DNA of 64,000 nt, from positions 57,763-121,762 of the forward strand of contig NZ_PGVB01000024.1 in the NCBI RefSeq assembly GCF_002860205.1. Reading direction: 5' to 3'. Position 1 is the first letter of the stretch. Each line of letters begins with the position of its first letter. Below are positions 27,728 to 36,960 of this stretch, in pieces. Both the position numbers and the translations under genes were made by a program. Source of the stretch: Bacillus sp. T33-2 (GTDB taxonomy: Bacteria > Bacillota > Bacilli > Bacillales > Cytobacillaceae). The notes under the pieces were generated by a model that did no database searches, had not been told where the DNA came from, and saw only the letters and a program-made list of their open reading frames with translations.

Positions 27728-27832
27728 GATGAATTGGAAATTTATACATACAGTTTTGTTTTTCCACCGGACCGTGTGACCTTCTTTGCTTATGTATGGG
27801 TTCTAACCCGCATACCAAAGGAGGTTTTTTAG

Positions 27833-27955
27833 TTGGCAGAACAAAGCAGCAGAAAGGAAAGAAGACAGCATCAGCGAGGCGGTTTTCTGAAGAAGAAACT
27901 GGTGTTGTCCCATCGGAGCATACGCACATTGAGTTTTCTTATTCCCAGGTTATAA
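27833..27955 (+). pseudogene. Short basic N-terminal remnant, 40 aa
   Basis: A TTG start behind a very strong AAAGGAGG site opens a frame rich in Lys, Arg and Gln (MAEQSSRKERRQHQ...FLKKKLVL) that stops at 27955. The start looks like the basic cytoplasmic tail of a membrane protein whose remainder is gone. A hairpin (GTATGGGTT/AACCCGCATAC, about 27791-27812) lies just upstream. Confidence 0.45.
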
Positions 27956-28000
27956 AAATTTTTTAAAAGGCAATAAAAAAAGTAGGAGGGTGAAGAGACG

Positions 28001-28581
28001 AATGATTTTATATTCTGGGTTAAAGATGAAAGGGAAAGTAGAGGGATTAGTGCTAAGAATCTATCTGAAATGATTGGTAAATCGCATTCATAAATACACG
28101 CTCTTGAGAAAGGCTTGGTAAAAGAGGTACCGGAATCCGTTCAACAAAATATTATCGCTGCACTTGGGTTTGAATATGAGGATTCTTTTAAGCTAAAAGA
28201 TCATATTAGTAATGAAGCAAATACATGAGAGCGTTATATCGATGAAGTGAATACATTTTTGAAGCTTATTTATTTAACGACACCAGAAGAAAGCGTCAAG
28301 CCAAATCCATTATCTCGTATGTTTCAACAGAATTGTTAACGTACACTGGAACTGGGGATTGGAAAGATGGAGAGTTTTTTCCGGAAAAGCGTTTAGGATA
28401 TCCATTAAATTTGCCAATTAAAATAGATTTTGAATTGGAAGATCCGAGTTATGGTTTACCGCTATCAGAAATCCAAAACGTGGTAATCTCATTTAGACCT
28501 ATTCAAGGGATGAGTTATCACAAGATTTGTAGCGAAGAATTTGGGAAACTTGAAAAAACGTTAAAGGATATTTATAGTTAA
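28001..28581 (+). pseudogene. Decayed XRE-type HTH regulator
   Basis: The frame starting at 28001 reads NDFIFWVKDERESRGISAKN, a typical XRE helix-turn-helix opening, then hits TAA (28091) in SHS*IHALEKG, TGA (28226) and TAA (28337). The coding sense then continues in another frame (TYTGTGDWKDGEFFPEKRL) to 28581. Three in-frame stops plus a frameshift make this a clear pseudogene. The start codon is not obvious. Confidence 0.75.
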
Positions 28582-28880
28582 ATAACTTTTAGGGAATCAT
28601 AAAATGGAATCCACAATGGAATTCCATTTTAAATTGGGTATTTTGAAAAACTCCATGTTCGGTTTTTTTATCTATCTGATAGAAAGCTGATTGTAATGGC
28701 GATAATATTGGGGGCCTCGGTATTTTCCAAGAACCATACGTAAGCTATATGTGAACTCTCCATAAACTAGTAGAAAGAATGGGCGGTGCGGATAAATGGT
28801 CTGGTTAATATTTGCAATTTTCTCAACAGCCCAATTTAGCAAAAGTCAGCCGCTGAAAAACATCAAATCCCATCGGAAAA

Positions 28881-29141
28881 ATGAATGCTTTGTCCCTCTG
28901 TAAGCCAGATAGTGTGATTATTAATAATGCGCTTCAGTCTGATAACCTTCCATAAGGTGAAATCCCTTATACAGATCTCATAAATAATTTTTGTAAAATA
29001 GGAAAGAAAGAACGCTTATTTGGCGCCCCCGTCAGTTATGGCACGTACCTTTATTGGGTTGGGTATCCATCCAAACTAGCTAATTTAGAATTTGTTACAT
29101 ATCGTTTAAACGAAAAATATTGCATAAAAGTGGAAATATAG
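28881..29141 (+). pseudogene. Decayed small hypothetical gene
   Basis: From an ATG the frame reads MNALSLCKPDSVIINNALQ, meets an internal TAA at 28953, and then stays open (GEIPYTDLINNF...VSYGTYLYWVGYPSKLANLEF) to 29141. The continued sense after the stop shows a decayed gene. Family unknown. 28582-28880 upstream holds no gene that I can see. Confidence 0.55.
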
Positions 29142-29326
29142 TAAGATAATAATAATCAATTATTAGTTTTTTAGAAAATAAGAAAATTAAATAGGGAGAA
29201 ATGACAGTATTTTTGTGGGTAGCTGGATACTTACAATTAGTGGTTTCCACTCAGGTGCTCTTTTTTTATAAAGTCCATAACTATACATATGGTTTACTCT
29301 ACAATTCAAAGGAATGAGGATTTATA

Positions 29327-30196
29327 ATGAACAATTTACAAGACGATCAGGAACTGGATAGGGATTTACATCCGAAACTTGCAGTTTTCATTGAATTGGC
29401 TCCGCTGATGAAGGATTTGTTCCCACAAGACTTTGCGATTGGTGTTTCTGACAGGGAAAAATTGTTGTTAGGTGTTGGATCTGAAACGGTGCCGCCATTG
29501 CCATCTGGGTACGTGCTTCAACAAGGTGATGGTTTGTATGAAGCGGTTCGGTATGGAAAAGTACAGAAAGCTATTTTGCCCAAAGAAGTATTTGGATTTC
29601 CAGTACAGGCTAATGCTATTCCCTTGCAGGATAACACAGGCCACGTGTTTGGTGCTGTAGGAGTCGCTAGTTCATTAGAGCAATATAACAACCTATTTGA
29701 TATTGCATCAAAATTATCGGTTGCAGTCGAACAAGTTACCGCTACTATCCAGGAATTGGCAGGTTCTGTAACCTCTTTTTCAGGTACCATGCAATATATA
29801 TCTGAGCAATCCAATTCTGTATCCCGTAGTGTCCAGGATATAGAGAAGGTTGCAAAAATGGTACGTGAAGTATCAGACCATAGCCAAATTTTAGGATTGA
29901 ATGCTTCAATTGAGGCAGCACGGGCAGGAGAATTTGGGAAGGGTTTCTCGATTGTTGCCCAGGAAATCCGAAAAATGGCGGGTAATTCAAAGGAGCATAC
30001 TGAAACTATCAGAAGCACGGTAACGAAAATTGAGGAGCTCATTTTAGAGTTACACAAGTCCGTCACTAAAAGTAATGGTGTAGCGAACACTCAATCTGCT
30101 GCAATCGAGGAACTTGCCGTAACAATGCAGGAAATCAGCCAAAACGCCAGCACTTTGGCAGAATATGCTGAGCGGATAATCAAGGGTGAAATATAA
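29327..30196 (+). CDS. yfmS: Soluble methyl-accepting chemotaxis receptor (YfmS-like)
   Basis: A cytoplasmic chemoreceptor without membrane segments (289 aa; B. subtilis YfmS is 286). The N-terminal sensor region (about 1-125) is followed by a short signalling domain with the conserved hairpin tip, ILGLNASIEAARAGEFGKGFSIVAQEIRKMA (around 190-220), which binds CheA/CheW. The stalk is short. The ligand is unknown. It is flanked by pseudogenes on both sides and has its own terminator. Confidence 0.9.
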   Translation: MNNLQDDQELDRDLHPKLAVFIELAPLMKDLFPQDFAIGVSDREKLLLGVGSETVPPLPSGYVLQQGDGLYEAVRYGKVQKAILPKEVFGFPVQANAIPLQDNTGHVFGAVGVASSLEQYNNLFDIASKLSVAVEQVTATIQELAGSVTSFSGTMQYISEQSNSVSRSVQDIEKVAKMVREVSDHSQILGLNASIEAARAGEFGKGFSIVAQEIRKMAGNSKEHTETIRSTVTKIEELILELHKSVTKSNGVANTQSAAIEELAVTMQEISQNASTLAEYAERIIKGEI

Positions 30197-30314
30197 CCAA
30201 CGATTATTCAGAGGTAAACATAATAACAGATTTACTCTAACCAAATTAAACCGCTAAAAAATTCAACTAAATAATAATAGTTTCTGAACCTGAATGTAAC
30301 CTTAAAATGTGACA

Positions 30315-30355
30315 AGCACAAGTTTTGCAAAATATGTAAAACTTGTGCTTTTTTC
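30315..30355 (+). terminator. Terminator of the yfmS-like gene
   Basis: AGCACAAGTTTT and AAAACTTGTGCT form a near-perfect stem followed by TTTTTT. Confidence 0.9.
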
Positions 30356-30400
30356 TATAGGTGGTGTTAAATCCCTGTTAGAGTATATGGCTGGGGAGAC

Positions 30401-30567
30401 TTATACATCTGTATTATCAACATATTTGTCCTCTTCCTGGATTATCTGTTTATAACCGATATTGGTCTTGGATGAGATTTCTCTAACGATGAGACCATCC
30501 CGCCGAATTAAAATACGAATATTAAACTCAAATACAGGCAAGTTTGGTCTTGTTGTACTGAAAGGAA
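30401..30567 (-). pseudogene. Remnant C-terminal frame (minus strand)
   Basis: A minus-strand frame without a clear start reads PVFEFNIRILIRRDGLIV... and ends NTDV. It is preceded by a stop and lies inside the decayed region. It may be the tail of a lost gene. Confidence 0.35.
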
Positions 30568-30647
30568 AGTAATTTCAAAAATCCGGATGCCGGTTTTTTT
30601 GCTTTTTAAACAAAAGGGCAGGTTAGCTTGCAGAGAAAAAAGTAAAA

Positions 30648-31182
30648 TTAACTAATCTGCACCACCTTTGATGACCATTCCCAATACTTTTCTCCCTGCG
30701 TTTTAATCATCCGTTCTAGCCAGGTAAGAAAATCACATTGAAAATCAATCAATTCCAAGTAACAGTACACTTTCCCGCCCGTAGTCACTCGTCTTAGAAT
30801 AGTCTATCAGGATAGGACCCATATCCGTTACATAACCAATGGGGAAACAATGCGTTTTAATATATTCACTGTGGAAAGCGTTCACTATTAATTGATGCAG
30901 ATCAATCAGTTTTTCCAGAGGGTAAAAGGAAAATGAATCACCGTATTCATAAGTGAAAAAACTGACGCCATTATGCATAAGCAAGAAGTTTTTATAATCA
31001 GGAGGCAGTATAAAGTTAGTTTCCAGCATGAATTTTTCAATCTTTTCAATGGTGGTCGGTTCATTAAATGTGAAACCCATATTTTCAAACATACTACTAT
31101 AGCCGTGTATTCTAAGCATGTGTTTTTCGTCTAACCGTGATTTTAACTCATCTAATACACTATTTACACAAAATTCCCTCAT
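30648..31182 (-). pseudogene. SUKH (SMI1/KNR4) protein broken by a 4-bp duplication
   Basis: The intact frame (31182 to 30745) has the SUKH features: IEKFMLETNFILPPDYKNFLLMHNGVSFF and FYPLEKLIDLHQLI. Such proteins commonly serve as immunity proteins to toxins. At the end the sequence GATTGATT duplicates GATT and creates a stop. Removing four bases restores GIDFQCDFLTWLERM...YWEWSSK, a normal SUKH C-terminus, ending at 30648. The truncated 145-residue product lacks the last helix. Confidence 0.78.
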
Positions 31183-31703
31183 GCAAGCTTAACACCTCAC
31201 TTTGTTTGATTCCTAATGTTAACATTCTATAAAGTTTCATATTCCACCTCCCTGAGATCCTGGATCATGTCATAGAAAAAAAGCCACTATTGAAAAATCT
31301 TCAGAAATAACCGCGGATATCACCGAAAAAGGAAACGATGCAAAACTCTTAATTGACGTTCAAATCAAAAAACAATGAAATAGGTTGTTTGATGATAGAG
31401 CGATCAGGACTAGAAGCAAGAATCGAATTGTTCGGGGCAACTATCCCCCTCGAAAAAATCCAGACGGAATACAAAAGCTTGAAAAATTGATGGATTGGAG
31501 CGATTGAAGCAGACGATAGAATACATGGATGAAGGAGAGAGCGTCAGGATTAAATTCGTATCAGGTAAAGACAGCTCATTCAAAGTAACCTATTTTTAAA
31601 GCACACTTTTCATTTATACAAAACAGTGGGGTTGTGCCCTCACTGTTGTATTTTCGGAATGAGACAACCTCCCTTTTTCATTCATTGTGTTGAGGTGATC
31701 AGC
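31183..31703. other. Decayed gene fragments
   Basis: Short coding-like pieces without starts are visible. One reads IERSGLEARIELFGATIPL (about 31397-31485), another KQTIEYMDEGESVRIKFVSG (about 31506-31596). They are separated by stops and shifts. No intact gene is supported. Confidence 0.45.
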
Positions 31704-31835
31704 TTGGCAAGACAGCAAGTGTTTGTTTATCTCTCAAACACGAGGGAAATCGACGAGGAAAAAGTGAGATTGGTAAAAGAAAAGGTTATCGCATATCACA
31801 TCGAAAAAGCCTTGGAAAAAGCCGCTCGAAGCTAG
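31704..31835 (+). CDS. Small hypothetical protein upstream of the recombinase remnant, 43 aa
   Basis: A TTG start with GAGGTGATC upstream opens a frame (ARQQVFVYLSNTREIDEEK) ending in a charged helix. It lies 107 bases before the serine recombinase remnant. It may be a leftover of the same element. Family unknown. Confidence 0.45.
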   Translation: MARQQVFVYLSNTREIDEEKVRLVKEKVIAYHIEKALEKAARS

Positions 31836-31942
31836 GTTTTTTCGTGGTAATTTTTTCTCTGTCCTGTTTGGTTCAATAAACGTCTATACTTTTAATGTGG
31901 CATGGAAACAATGAATATACATAAGAATGAGAGAGTGACTGT

Positions 31943-32117
31943 ATGATCGGCATCTATTGCAGGGTGAGCACTCAGACGCAGGCGAAGGCTATAGCTTAGA
32001 AGCGATGGAAGAGCTTTGCATGAAACGTGCACAGCTTCTTTGCTATAAACCCTTACCGGTGAAAATCTACCGCAAGGAAGGGAAAAGCGGGGAGGATATT
32101 GACCGCCGCATGATGAA
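31943..32117 (+). pseudogene. Truncated, frameshifted serine recombinase
   Basis: The start MIGIYCRVSTQTQAKA is the catalytic N-terminus of a large serine recombinase (CRVS with the serine nucleophile). The frame stops at 31997, but the next frame continues GYSLEAMEELCMKRAQLL...EGKSGEDIDR, the expected following part. Coding sense ends abruptly near 32117, where an unrelated minus-strand fragment begins. About 70 of the usual 450-550 residues remain. Confidence 0.85.
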
Positions 32118-32345
32118 CAATTCCGTTGCCATGGCACTCTTCATTCATTGCTTTTAGTATCGTGCCGATTTTGGCATTGGAAATCCCGGTTTTTTTTTGC
32201 AGCAAAACGAACCAGCCGCTGTAAACCAGCCAGTTCGCCCTTCGAAAATGCCTCTTTTTTAACTGACAGCCACATTTCAATATGGTGATTAAACTCCTTC
32301 AGGGAAGTAAACTGGGAATAACTTTCGAATTCCTCGATACTGCCT
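32118..32345 (-). pseudogene. Remnant of a plasmid-type HTH protein (minus strand)
   Basis: The minus-strand sense reads SLKEFNHHIEMWLSVKKEAF and GELAGLQRLVRFAAKK. A frameshift in a long A run then gives TGISNAKIGTILKAMNEE. This pattern (SKGEL..L.RLVRF......NAKIG..LKA) is that of small Bacillus plasmid/phage HTH proteins. It is truncated where it meets the recombinase remnant. Confidence 0.6.
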
Positions 32346-32663
32346 GATTTTAAATCAATTCATGAACACCGTCCCTTCACTGTTCTTATATGGAAGAACA
32401 GTGAAAAAGGACATGGTGTTCGAACGGGAAATGTGTCAGGTTGGTGACGGTTACGAAAAAGCAGGGATATTCATTGCTATATTTCTATATTGCCATTTTG
32501 ATTTTCCTGCTATTCAAAATATACAAACTGCTAATATGATATATATTCAATACAAATTTTTACTCAGACGTAGCTATATTCAAAATTAATTTTTAATTAT
32601 ATCCCCAAAAGAAGGAAATTTATCATAGTTTAGAGAATACAATAGTAGGGAATATAGATAGAT
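32346..32663. other. Gap without supported genes
   Basis: No frame has both a ribosome binding site and coding character. I see nothing convincing apart from the promoter-proximal repeat described next. Confidence 0.4.
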
Positions 32664-32715
32664 TGCTATGTTCTTAAAGGGCTTAATTGTAGACATACTG
32701 CTATGTACTTAAAGG
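32664..32715. repeat. 17-bp direct repeat upstream of the DUF2294 gene
   Basis: TGCTATGTTCTTAAAGG (32664-32680) and TGCTATGTACTTAAAGG (32699-32715) differ at one base and lie 35 bases apart. The second abuts the start region of the next gene, so the pair may be regulator sites. Confidence 0.6.
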
Positions 32716-32724
32716 ATGACGTGA

Positions 32725-33417
32725 ATGCAAAACCACAAAAAAGAAAAAGAGTTAGGGAGTTTTGTTGGTCGATTGCTGCGTGAACACTTTGGTAAAGGGC
32801 CAGGCGCTGTATTTGCTACCATCGCAAATCCTTATGTAACAATTTATGTGAAAGACTTTCTTACCCCTATCGAGAATAAATTAATAAACAAAGGCCAAAA
32901 TACCTATGTTGAAAAATTAAGAGATATGTTGATGGAAACGTTAATTAGCGAAATAAAAATCTTTATATCTGTGAACATTGGAATGGAGATTAAAGAGTTC
33001 TATTACGACTGGAATTTGGAATCCCATTCGGGAATGTTTGTCGGGATATCAACAAAGGAAAATGTCCATTTACCGGGAAAAACTTATGATAATCAGGAAG
33101 AAGTGCATACGGAAATTATACTTGTAAGTGAGGAAGCAGAAAAGAAGCCGGGGGCAGTTCATTCTTATTTATTAAACCCTCGCACGTTAGTGATCGTTCG
33201 TGAAAAAGTGCTTATTAGTATAGAAAGAGAGCTAATATTTTTAGATTTTCAAGATACTCTAATATTAGCTAAGAGAAACCTTGAAAAAAGACTCATACAT
33301 AATCACAAGGAAAAATTCGAGTTATATCTTAATGCTCAACTTGAAAATGCTTTTGTAATGTGGGATTTTAATCTGGACAATAGTGTAGCGGTTTTTATTT
33401 TACAGCCAAAAAAATAA
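32725..33417 (+). CDS. DUF2294 family protein, 230 aa
   Basis: Two related halves are visible: FVGRLLREHFGKGPGAVFATIANPYVTIYVKDFLTPIE, the typical DUF2294 opening, and a second (RTLVIVREKVLISIERELIFL). No enzyme activity is assigned to the family, which is frequent in Bacillus. No membrane segments are seen. The start follows AAAGGATGACGTGA. It has its own terminator and a direct repeat upstream. Confidence 0.75.
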   Translation: MQNHKKEKELGSFVGRLLREHFGKGPGAVFATIANPYVTIYVKDFLTPIENKLINKGQNTYVEKLRDMLMETLISEIKIFISVNIGMEIKEFYYDWNLESHSGMFVGISTKENVHLPGKTYDNQEEVHTEIILVSEEAEKKPGAVHSYLLNPRTLVIVREKVLISIERELIFLDFQDTLILAKRNLEKRLIHNHKEKFELYLNAQLENAFVMWDFNLDNSVAVFILQPKK

Positions 33418-33451
33418 TGGCATGAATGATCCAGGCGACAGGATTGGACAT

Positions 33452-33493
33452 AGGCCAAAAAGAGGTACTTATACTTCTTTTTGGCCTTTTTTA
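33452..33493 (+). terminator. Terminator of the DUF2294 gene
   Basis: AGGCCAAAAAGA.GTA and TAC.TCTTTTTGGCCT form a long stem followed by T residues. Confidence 0.9.
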
Positions 33494-33543
33494 ATGGCAA
33501 GGTTTAGAATTCGACAATAAAATACCTTTTTGGAGGAAATTCA

Positions 33544-33951
33544 ATGAGGGTGGAAAAAAAGTCTTATATTGAGATCCAAAAAGAAGGGGACATTGTGTTG
33601 GCCCGGAAAATGGGCAGGGAATTATCGAAGTCTCTCTTCTATAACTCTATAAATCAAGCCAAAATCATCACTGCTGTTTCTGAATTAGGGAGAAATATGT
33701 ATTACTATGCAGGTTCGGGAAAAATTACATTCGAAATCCTCAGGAAGAAACAGAAAATCGGCATCAAAATAACCGCCAGCGACAACGGTCCAGGCATTCA
33801 GGACATTAACAAAGCATTAGAACCAGGCTATACCACCTCTGGAGGTCTCGGAGTGGGGTTGCCGGGGGTAAGCAAATTAATGGACGAGTTTTTTATAGAG
33901 TCGACAGTTGGGGTAGGGACAACTATTACAATTGTTAAATGGCATTCTTAA
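33544..33951 (+). CDS. RsbT-like serine/threonine switch kinase
   Basis: A 135-residue GHKL ATPase-fold kinase close to RsbT (133 aa). It has SELGRNMYYYAGSG (N box), DNGPGI (G1 box) and TSGGLGVGLPGVSKLMDEF (G2 box). RsbT phosphorylates RsbS/RsbR in the stressosome and activates the RsbU phosphatase. Here no rsbR, rsbS or rsbU is next to it, so it is an orphan paralogue whose partner is unknown. A TTGGAGGAA site precedes the ATG. Confidence 0.88.
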   Translation: MRVEKKSYIEIQKEGDIVLARKMGRELSKSLFYNSINQAKIITAVSELGRNMYYYAGSGKITFEILRKKQKIGIKITASDNGPGIQDINKALEPGYTTSGGLGVGLPGVSKLMDEFFIESTVGVGTTITIVKWHS

Positions 33952-34067
33952 CCTTACAGGGAATGTTCACGATTAAATCTATTAGTTTCAGGAATTAATA
34001 ACCGTCCAGCTACATACAATCTTCTTATACTGTATATATAAATATAGGAGATAGAGGGGACGGGAAA

Positions 34068-34418
34068 ATGAGTATCCAGATGCAAAAAGCGAATCTGCTT
34101 GCGAACAATATCAGGGACTTTATAGGCTTTGCAAATTTACCAGACAATCAACACATCACCTGTTCAAACTCGGATAAATTACGTCAATTAAGACTTCTTA
34201 TAGCAGAGTTTAAGTTTCAATCACTGGCGGAGGAACTGATCAGAATAAATACGTTTACTTGGGATGGAAAGTACACTAATTTCCTGGTTGATAGATTAAA
34301 ACAAGGGATCAATGTTATCGATGAATATGTAGAAAGAAATTATGATGACCTGTTCATTTTTACAGGAAGGCTGCACACGTTGAAGAATTTAAGCACATCC
34401 TTTGGTGAAATTGACTAA
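34068..34418 (+). CDS. Hypothetical protein, 116 aa
   Basis: A helical soluble protein with no recognised family. GATAGAGGGG precedes the ATG. It follows the RsbT-like gene by 116 bases but a promoter-like TATACTG...TATATAA stretch lies between, so it may be separate. Function unknown. Confidence 0.6.
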   Translation: MSIQMQKANLLANNIRDFIGFANLPDNQHITCSNSDKLRQLRLLIAEFKFQSLAEELIRINTFTWDGKYTNFLVDRLKQGINVIDEYVERNYDDLFIFTGRLHTLKNLSTSFGEID

Positions 34419-34487
34419 ATGAGCCCTGTTTCAATCTATAATGTTTTTTGTCTGGACAAGACGGCTTTTTAATTGCAATAGAATGGT

Positions 34488-34523
34488 AAAAAAGTGGGGG
34501 ATTGCAGCATCCCCCACTTTTTT
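34488..34523. terminator. Bidirectional terminator
   Basis: AAAAAAGTGGGGGAT and ATCCCCCACTTTTTT form a stem symmetrical enough to serve both convergent genes. Confidence 0.92.
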
Positions 34524-34527
34524 CATT

Positions 34528-35124
34528 TTATCTTATCGTTTTCAATGCGCCACTCCAAGCGAGCACTTGATCTAGCATTTGATTGATATTATCCAGGTGC
34601 AATTCAACTGGTTTGAATTGACTGAAGTTTTCAAAGTCAGTAAATAGTGACAATGTTGGGTGTACACGGACGTCTGCAACCATTAACTCTCCAAGGATTC
34701 CACGCAGGTGTTCGGCCGCACGTGCGCCGCCAGTTGAGCCGTAGCTTACAATGCCAGCTGCCTTGTTGTTCCATTCATCGCGTGCTGAATCAAGGGCATT
34801 TTTTAAAGATCCTGTAATGCTGTGATTGTATTCCTGGACAATAAATACAAATCCATCCAGGCTGGAAAGCTTTTCAGACCAAGCTTTTAGTCCTGGTTCT
34901 TCGCCGGTGCCTTCTCCCACGAATGGTAATTTGAAATCAGCAATGTCTACGATTTCATAGTTCGCATCCCCACGTTTGTCCGCGATTTCCTTTACCCAGT
35001 TTCCTACTTGAGGGCTGACACGTCCCTGGCGTGTGCTACCTAATATAATTCCAATATTTAATTTTTCCACTGATGTATCCTCCTCTTTGGATGATGTTCC
35101 AAATAATTTGTTTAAGAGTCCCAC
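34528..35124 (-). CDS. NADPH-dependent FMN reductase family protein
   Basis: A flavodoxin-fold oxidoreductase of 198 residues. The FMN phosphate loop is GIILGSTRQGRVS (about 25-37), and a PEYNHSITGSLKNALD-like segment (VQEYNHSITGSLKNALD) follows. The fold is that of NADPH:FMN reductases and azo/chromate/quinone reductases. A 20-residue N-terminal extension (LNKLFGTSSKEED) is unusual. RBS AGGTGCAGC is moderate. Its upstream region has an AATTCGAGAT half-site like that of quinone-sensing MarR regulators. Confidence 0.88.
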   Translation of the reverse strand: MGLLNKLFGTSSKEEDTSVEKLNIGIILGSTRQGRVSPQVGNWVKEIADKRGDANYEIVDIADFKLPFVGEGTGEEPGLKAWSEKLSSLDGFVFIVQEYNHSITGSLKNALDSARDEWNNKAAGIVSYGSTGGARAAEHLRGILGELMVADVRVHPTLSLFTDFENFSQFKPVELHLDNINQMLDQVLAWSGALKTIR

Positions 35125-35500
35125 TGCTGCACCTCTTGATTTATATTTTCTGCGAATTGTTAATAGTTTAATTGTCTTTAATTAAAATATTTTTAATTCG
35201 AGATTTATTTTATACCTCTAAAATGTTTTTGTCAACTAATCGTTACCTAGCGAGTGAGGGATCAACTAGTTGAAAAAACAACTAATAAGCATAAGCAGGC
35301 TTGGGGTAGGTATGGCTAATATATTTTTTGGGTGTGAGATAATAGTGGAATCTTATGGACACACCCACAACTTATTCTTTCCCCTACATTAATTGAATCT
35401 ATTGACCTATATATAAATGATAAAATCACCTTATTTTTATTTTCTGAATATTATAACATATTTTTCGTAATAACTATTTTACTATTTTAGGGGGTATTTT
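35125..35500. other. Divergent intergenic region
   Basis: AT-rich promoter space for the FMN reductase (minus) and the aminopeptidase (plus). An AATTCGAGAT word at about 35195-35204 resembles half of the palindrome recognised by MhqR-type regulators; the other half is not clear. No gene is seen. Confidence 0.35.
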
Positions 35501-36898
35501 ATGAAAAAGAAGCCAGTTTTAGCATTGACCTTAGCTGCAGGATTAGCGTTCAGTTCTCTAGGTGCACAAGCCATTTCTGCACAGCCTGTCGAGTCACAAC
35601 AAGTACAGCCGCACAAATTATTTGATAAATTAGTCACTAAACATATCAATGTCGACAATATTTACAATAATATTGCATATCTATCAAGAACTCCACGAGT
35701 GGCTGGAAGTCCGGAAGAACAAAATGCGATCCGGTTCGTTAAAAAGCAATTTGAGTCCTATGGCTATAAAACAAAGCTTCAAGAGTTCGAATTTTTTGGT
35801 TATACTGCACCACATACTGTTGAATTAACTGTAAGTGGCTATTCTGGCGCTCTGGACCCAACTTCCTTTACATACGGGATGGATGGAAACGTGACCGGTG
35901 AACTGGTCTCTGCTGGTTTGGGACGAGCTCAGGACTTGGCAGATAAGGACCTAACAGGTAAAATTGCACTCGTGCAGCGTGGTGAAATTCCATTCGCTCA
36001 AAAAGTGTTAAACGCAGCTGCCAAAGGTGCAGTGGGTGTGATTATTTTTAACAATGCGGATGGGGTCATTAACGGCACACTTGGTGCTCCAGACGACAAA
36101 TATATCCCTGTTGTTGGAATCACTCGGGATGCTGGACAAGCATTAGTCTCTGCTCTGGATAGCGGACCTCTTACAGCAACCATCAATATTGAAGGCGCCG
36201 AGGGGGGCATGAAGACTTCCCATAATGTGATTGCCACAAAGGCGCCTACGTTTAAAAACAAAGCTGCAAAAGGAATTGTGGCGATCGGGGCACACCATGA
36301 TTCTGTGCAAGGAGCACCCGGAGCGAATGATGACGCTTCCGGCACAGCAATGACACTGGAGCTTGCCCGTGTATTAAAAAATCTGCCAACCGATACGGAG
36401 CTTAGGTTCATTACATTTGGTGCTGAAGAGCTGGGGTTGATTGGTTCGGAATATTATGCAAGCCAGCTGTCCGAAGAGGAAAAGAACCGTTTCGTCGGCT
36501 ACTTTAACCTCGATATGGTTGGCAGCCGGGATGCGGGTAATTTGGTGATCAATGTGGCTGACGGCAATCCAAATATCGTCTCGGAAACCGCCCAGGCATC
36601 AAGCACTCGTTTGAATGGTACACCAACGCCACTTGAACTTGGAGGAAGCAGCGACCATGTGTCGTTCACTGAGGCTGGTATCCCTGCAGCTTCCTTTATT
36701 CATAGACCACTAGAGCCTTGGTACCACACTCCGGACGACACAATTGATAAGATCAGCAAAGAAAAGCTTCAGGACGTTGCTGAAATCGTGGGAACAGCGG
36801 TATATGATTTGGTACGCCCTGAATTTAATAGACTAAAGGCGATAAAAGGCAAGGAACAAAAATTGCCTCACCTGCACCACAAACAGGAGATCAAGTAA
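35501..36898 (+). CDS. ywaD: Secreted M28 double-zinc aminopeptidase with PA domain (YwaD-like)
   Basis: A signal peptide (residues 1-27, cleavage near AQA-ISA) is followed by a split M28 peptidase domain with an inserted PA domain (about 125-240). Zinc ligands and catalytic residues appear in GAHHDSV, GANDDASGTAM, FGAEELGLIGSEYY (catalytic Glu), DMVGS and SSDHVSF. It should release N-terminal amino acids outside the cell. Length 465 aa fits YwaD (455 aa). AGGGGG precedes the ATG. Confidence 0.93.
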   Translation: MKKKPVLALTLAAGLAFSSLGAQAISAQPVESQQVQPHKLFDKLVTKHINVDNIYNNIAYLSRTPRVAGSPEEQNAIRFVKKQFESYGYKTKLQEFEFFGYTAPHTVELTVSGYSGALDPTSFTYGMDGNVTGELVSAGLGRAQDLADKDLTGKIALVQRGEIPFAQKVLNAAAKGAVGVIIFNNADGVINGTLGAPDDKYIPVVGITRDAGQALVSALDSGPLTATINIEGAEGGMKTSHNVIATKAPTFKNKAAKGIVAIGAHHDSVQGAPGANDDASGTAMTLELARVLKNLPTDTELRFITFGAEELGLIGSEYYASQLSEEEKNRFVGYFNLDMVGSRDAGNLVINVADGNPNIVSETAQASSTRLNGTPTPLELGGSSDHVSFTEAGIPAASFIHRPLEPWYHTPDDTIDKISKEKLQDVAEIVGTAVYDLVRPEFNRLKAIKGKEQKLPHLHHKQEIK

Positions 36899-36913
36899 CA
36901 TATCTTTAAAGAA

Positions 36914-36960
36914 GCGCCAGGAAATGAACCTGAAAAGGACGGTTTCCTGGTGTTTTTGTT
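36914..36960 (+). terminator. Terminator of the aminopeptidase gene
   Basis: GCCAGGAAA and TTTCCTGG stem followed by TGTTTTTGTTT. Confidence 0.8.

Noticed and set aside
32362..32589. A 75-aa gene after the recombinase remnant
   Set aside because: No ribosome binding site or recognisable pattern, and it lies in decayed sequence.
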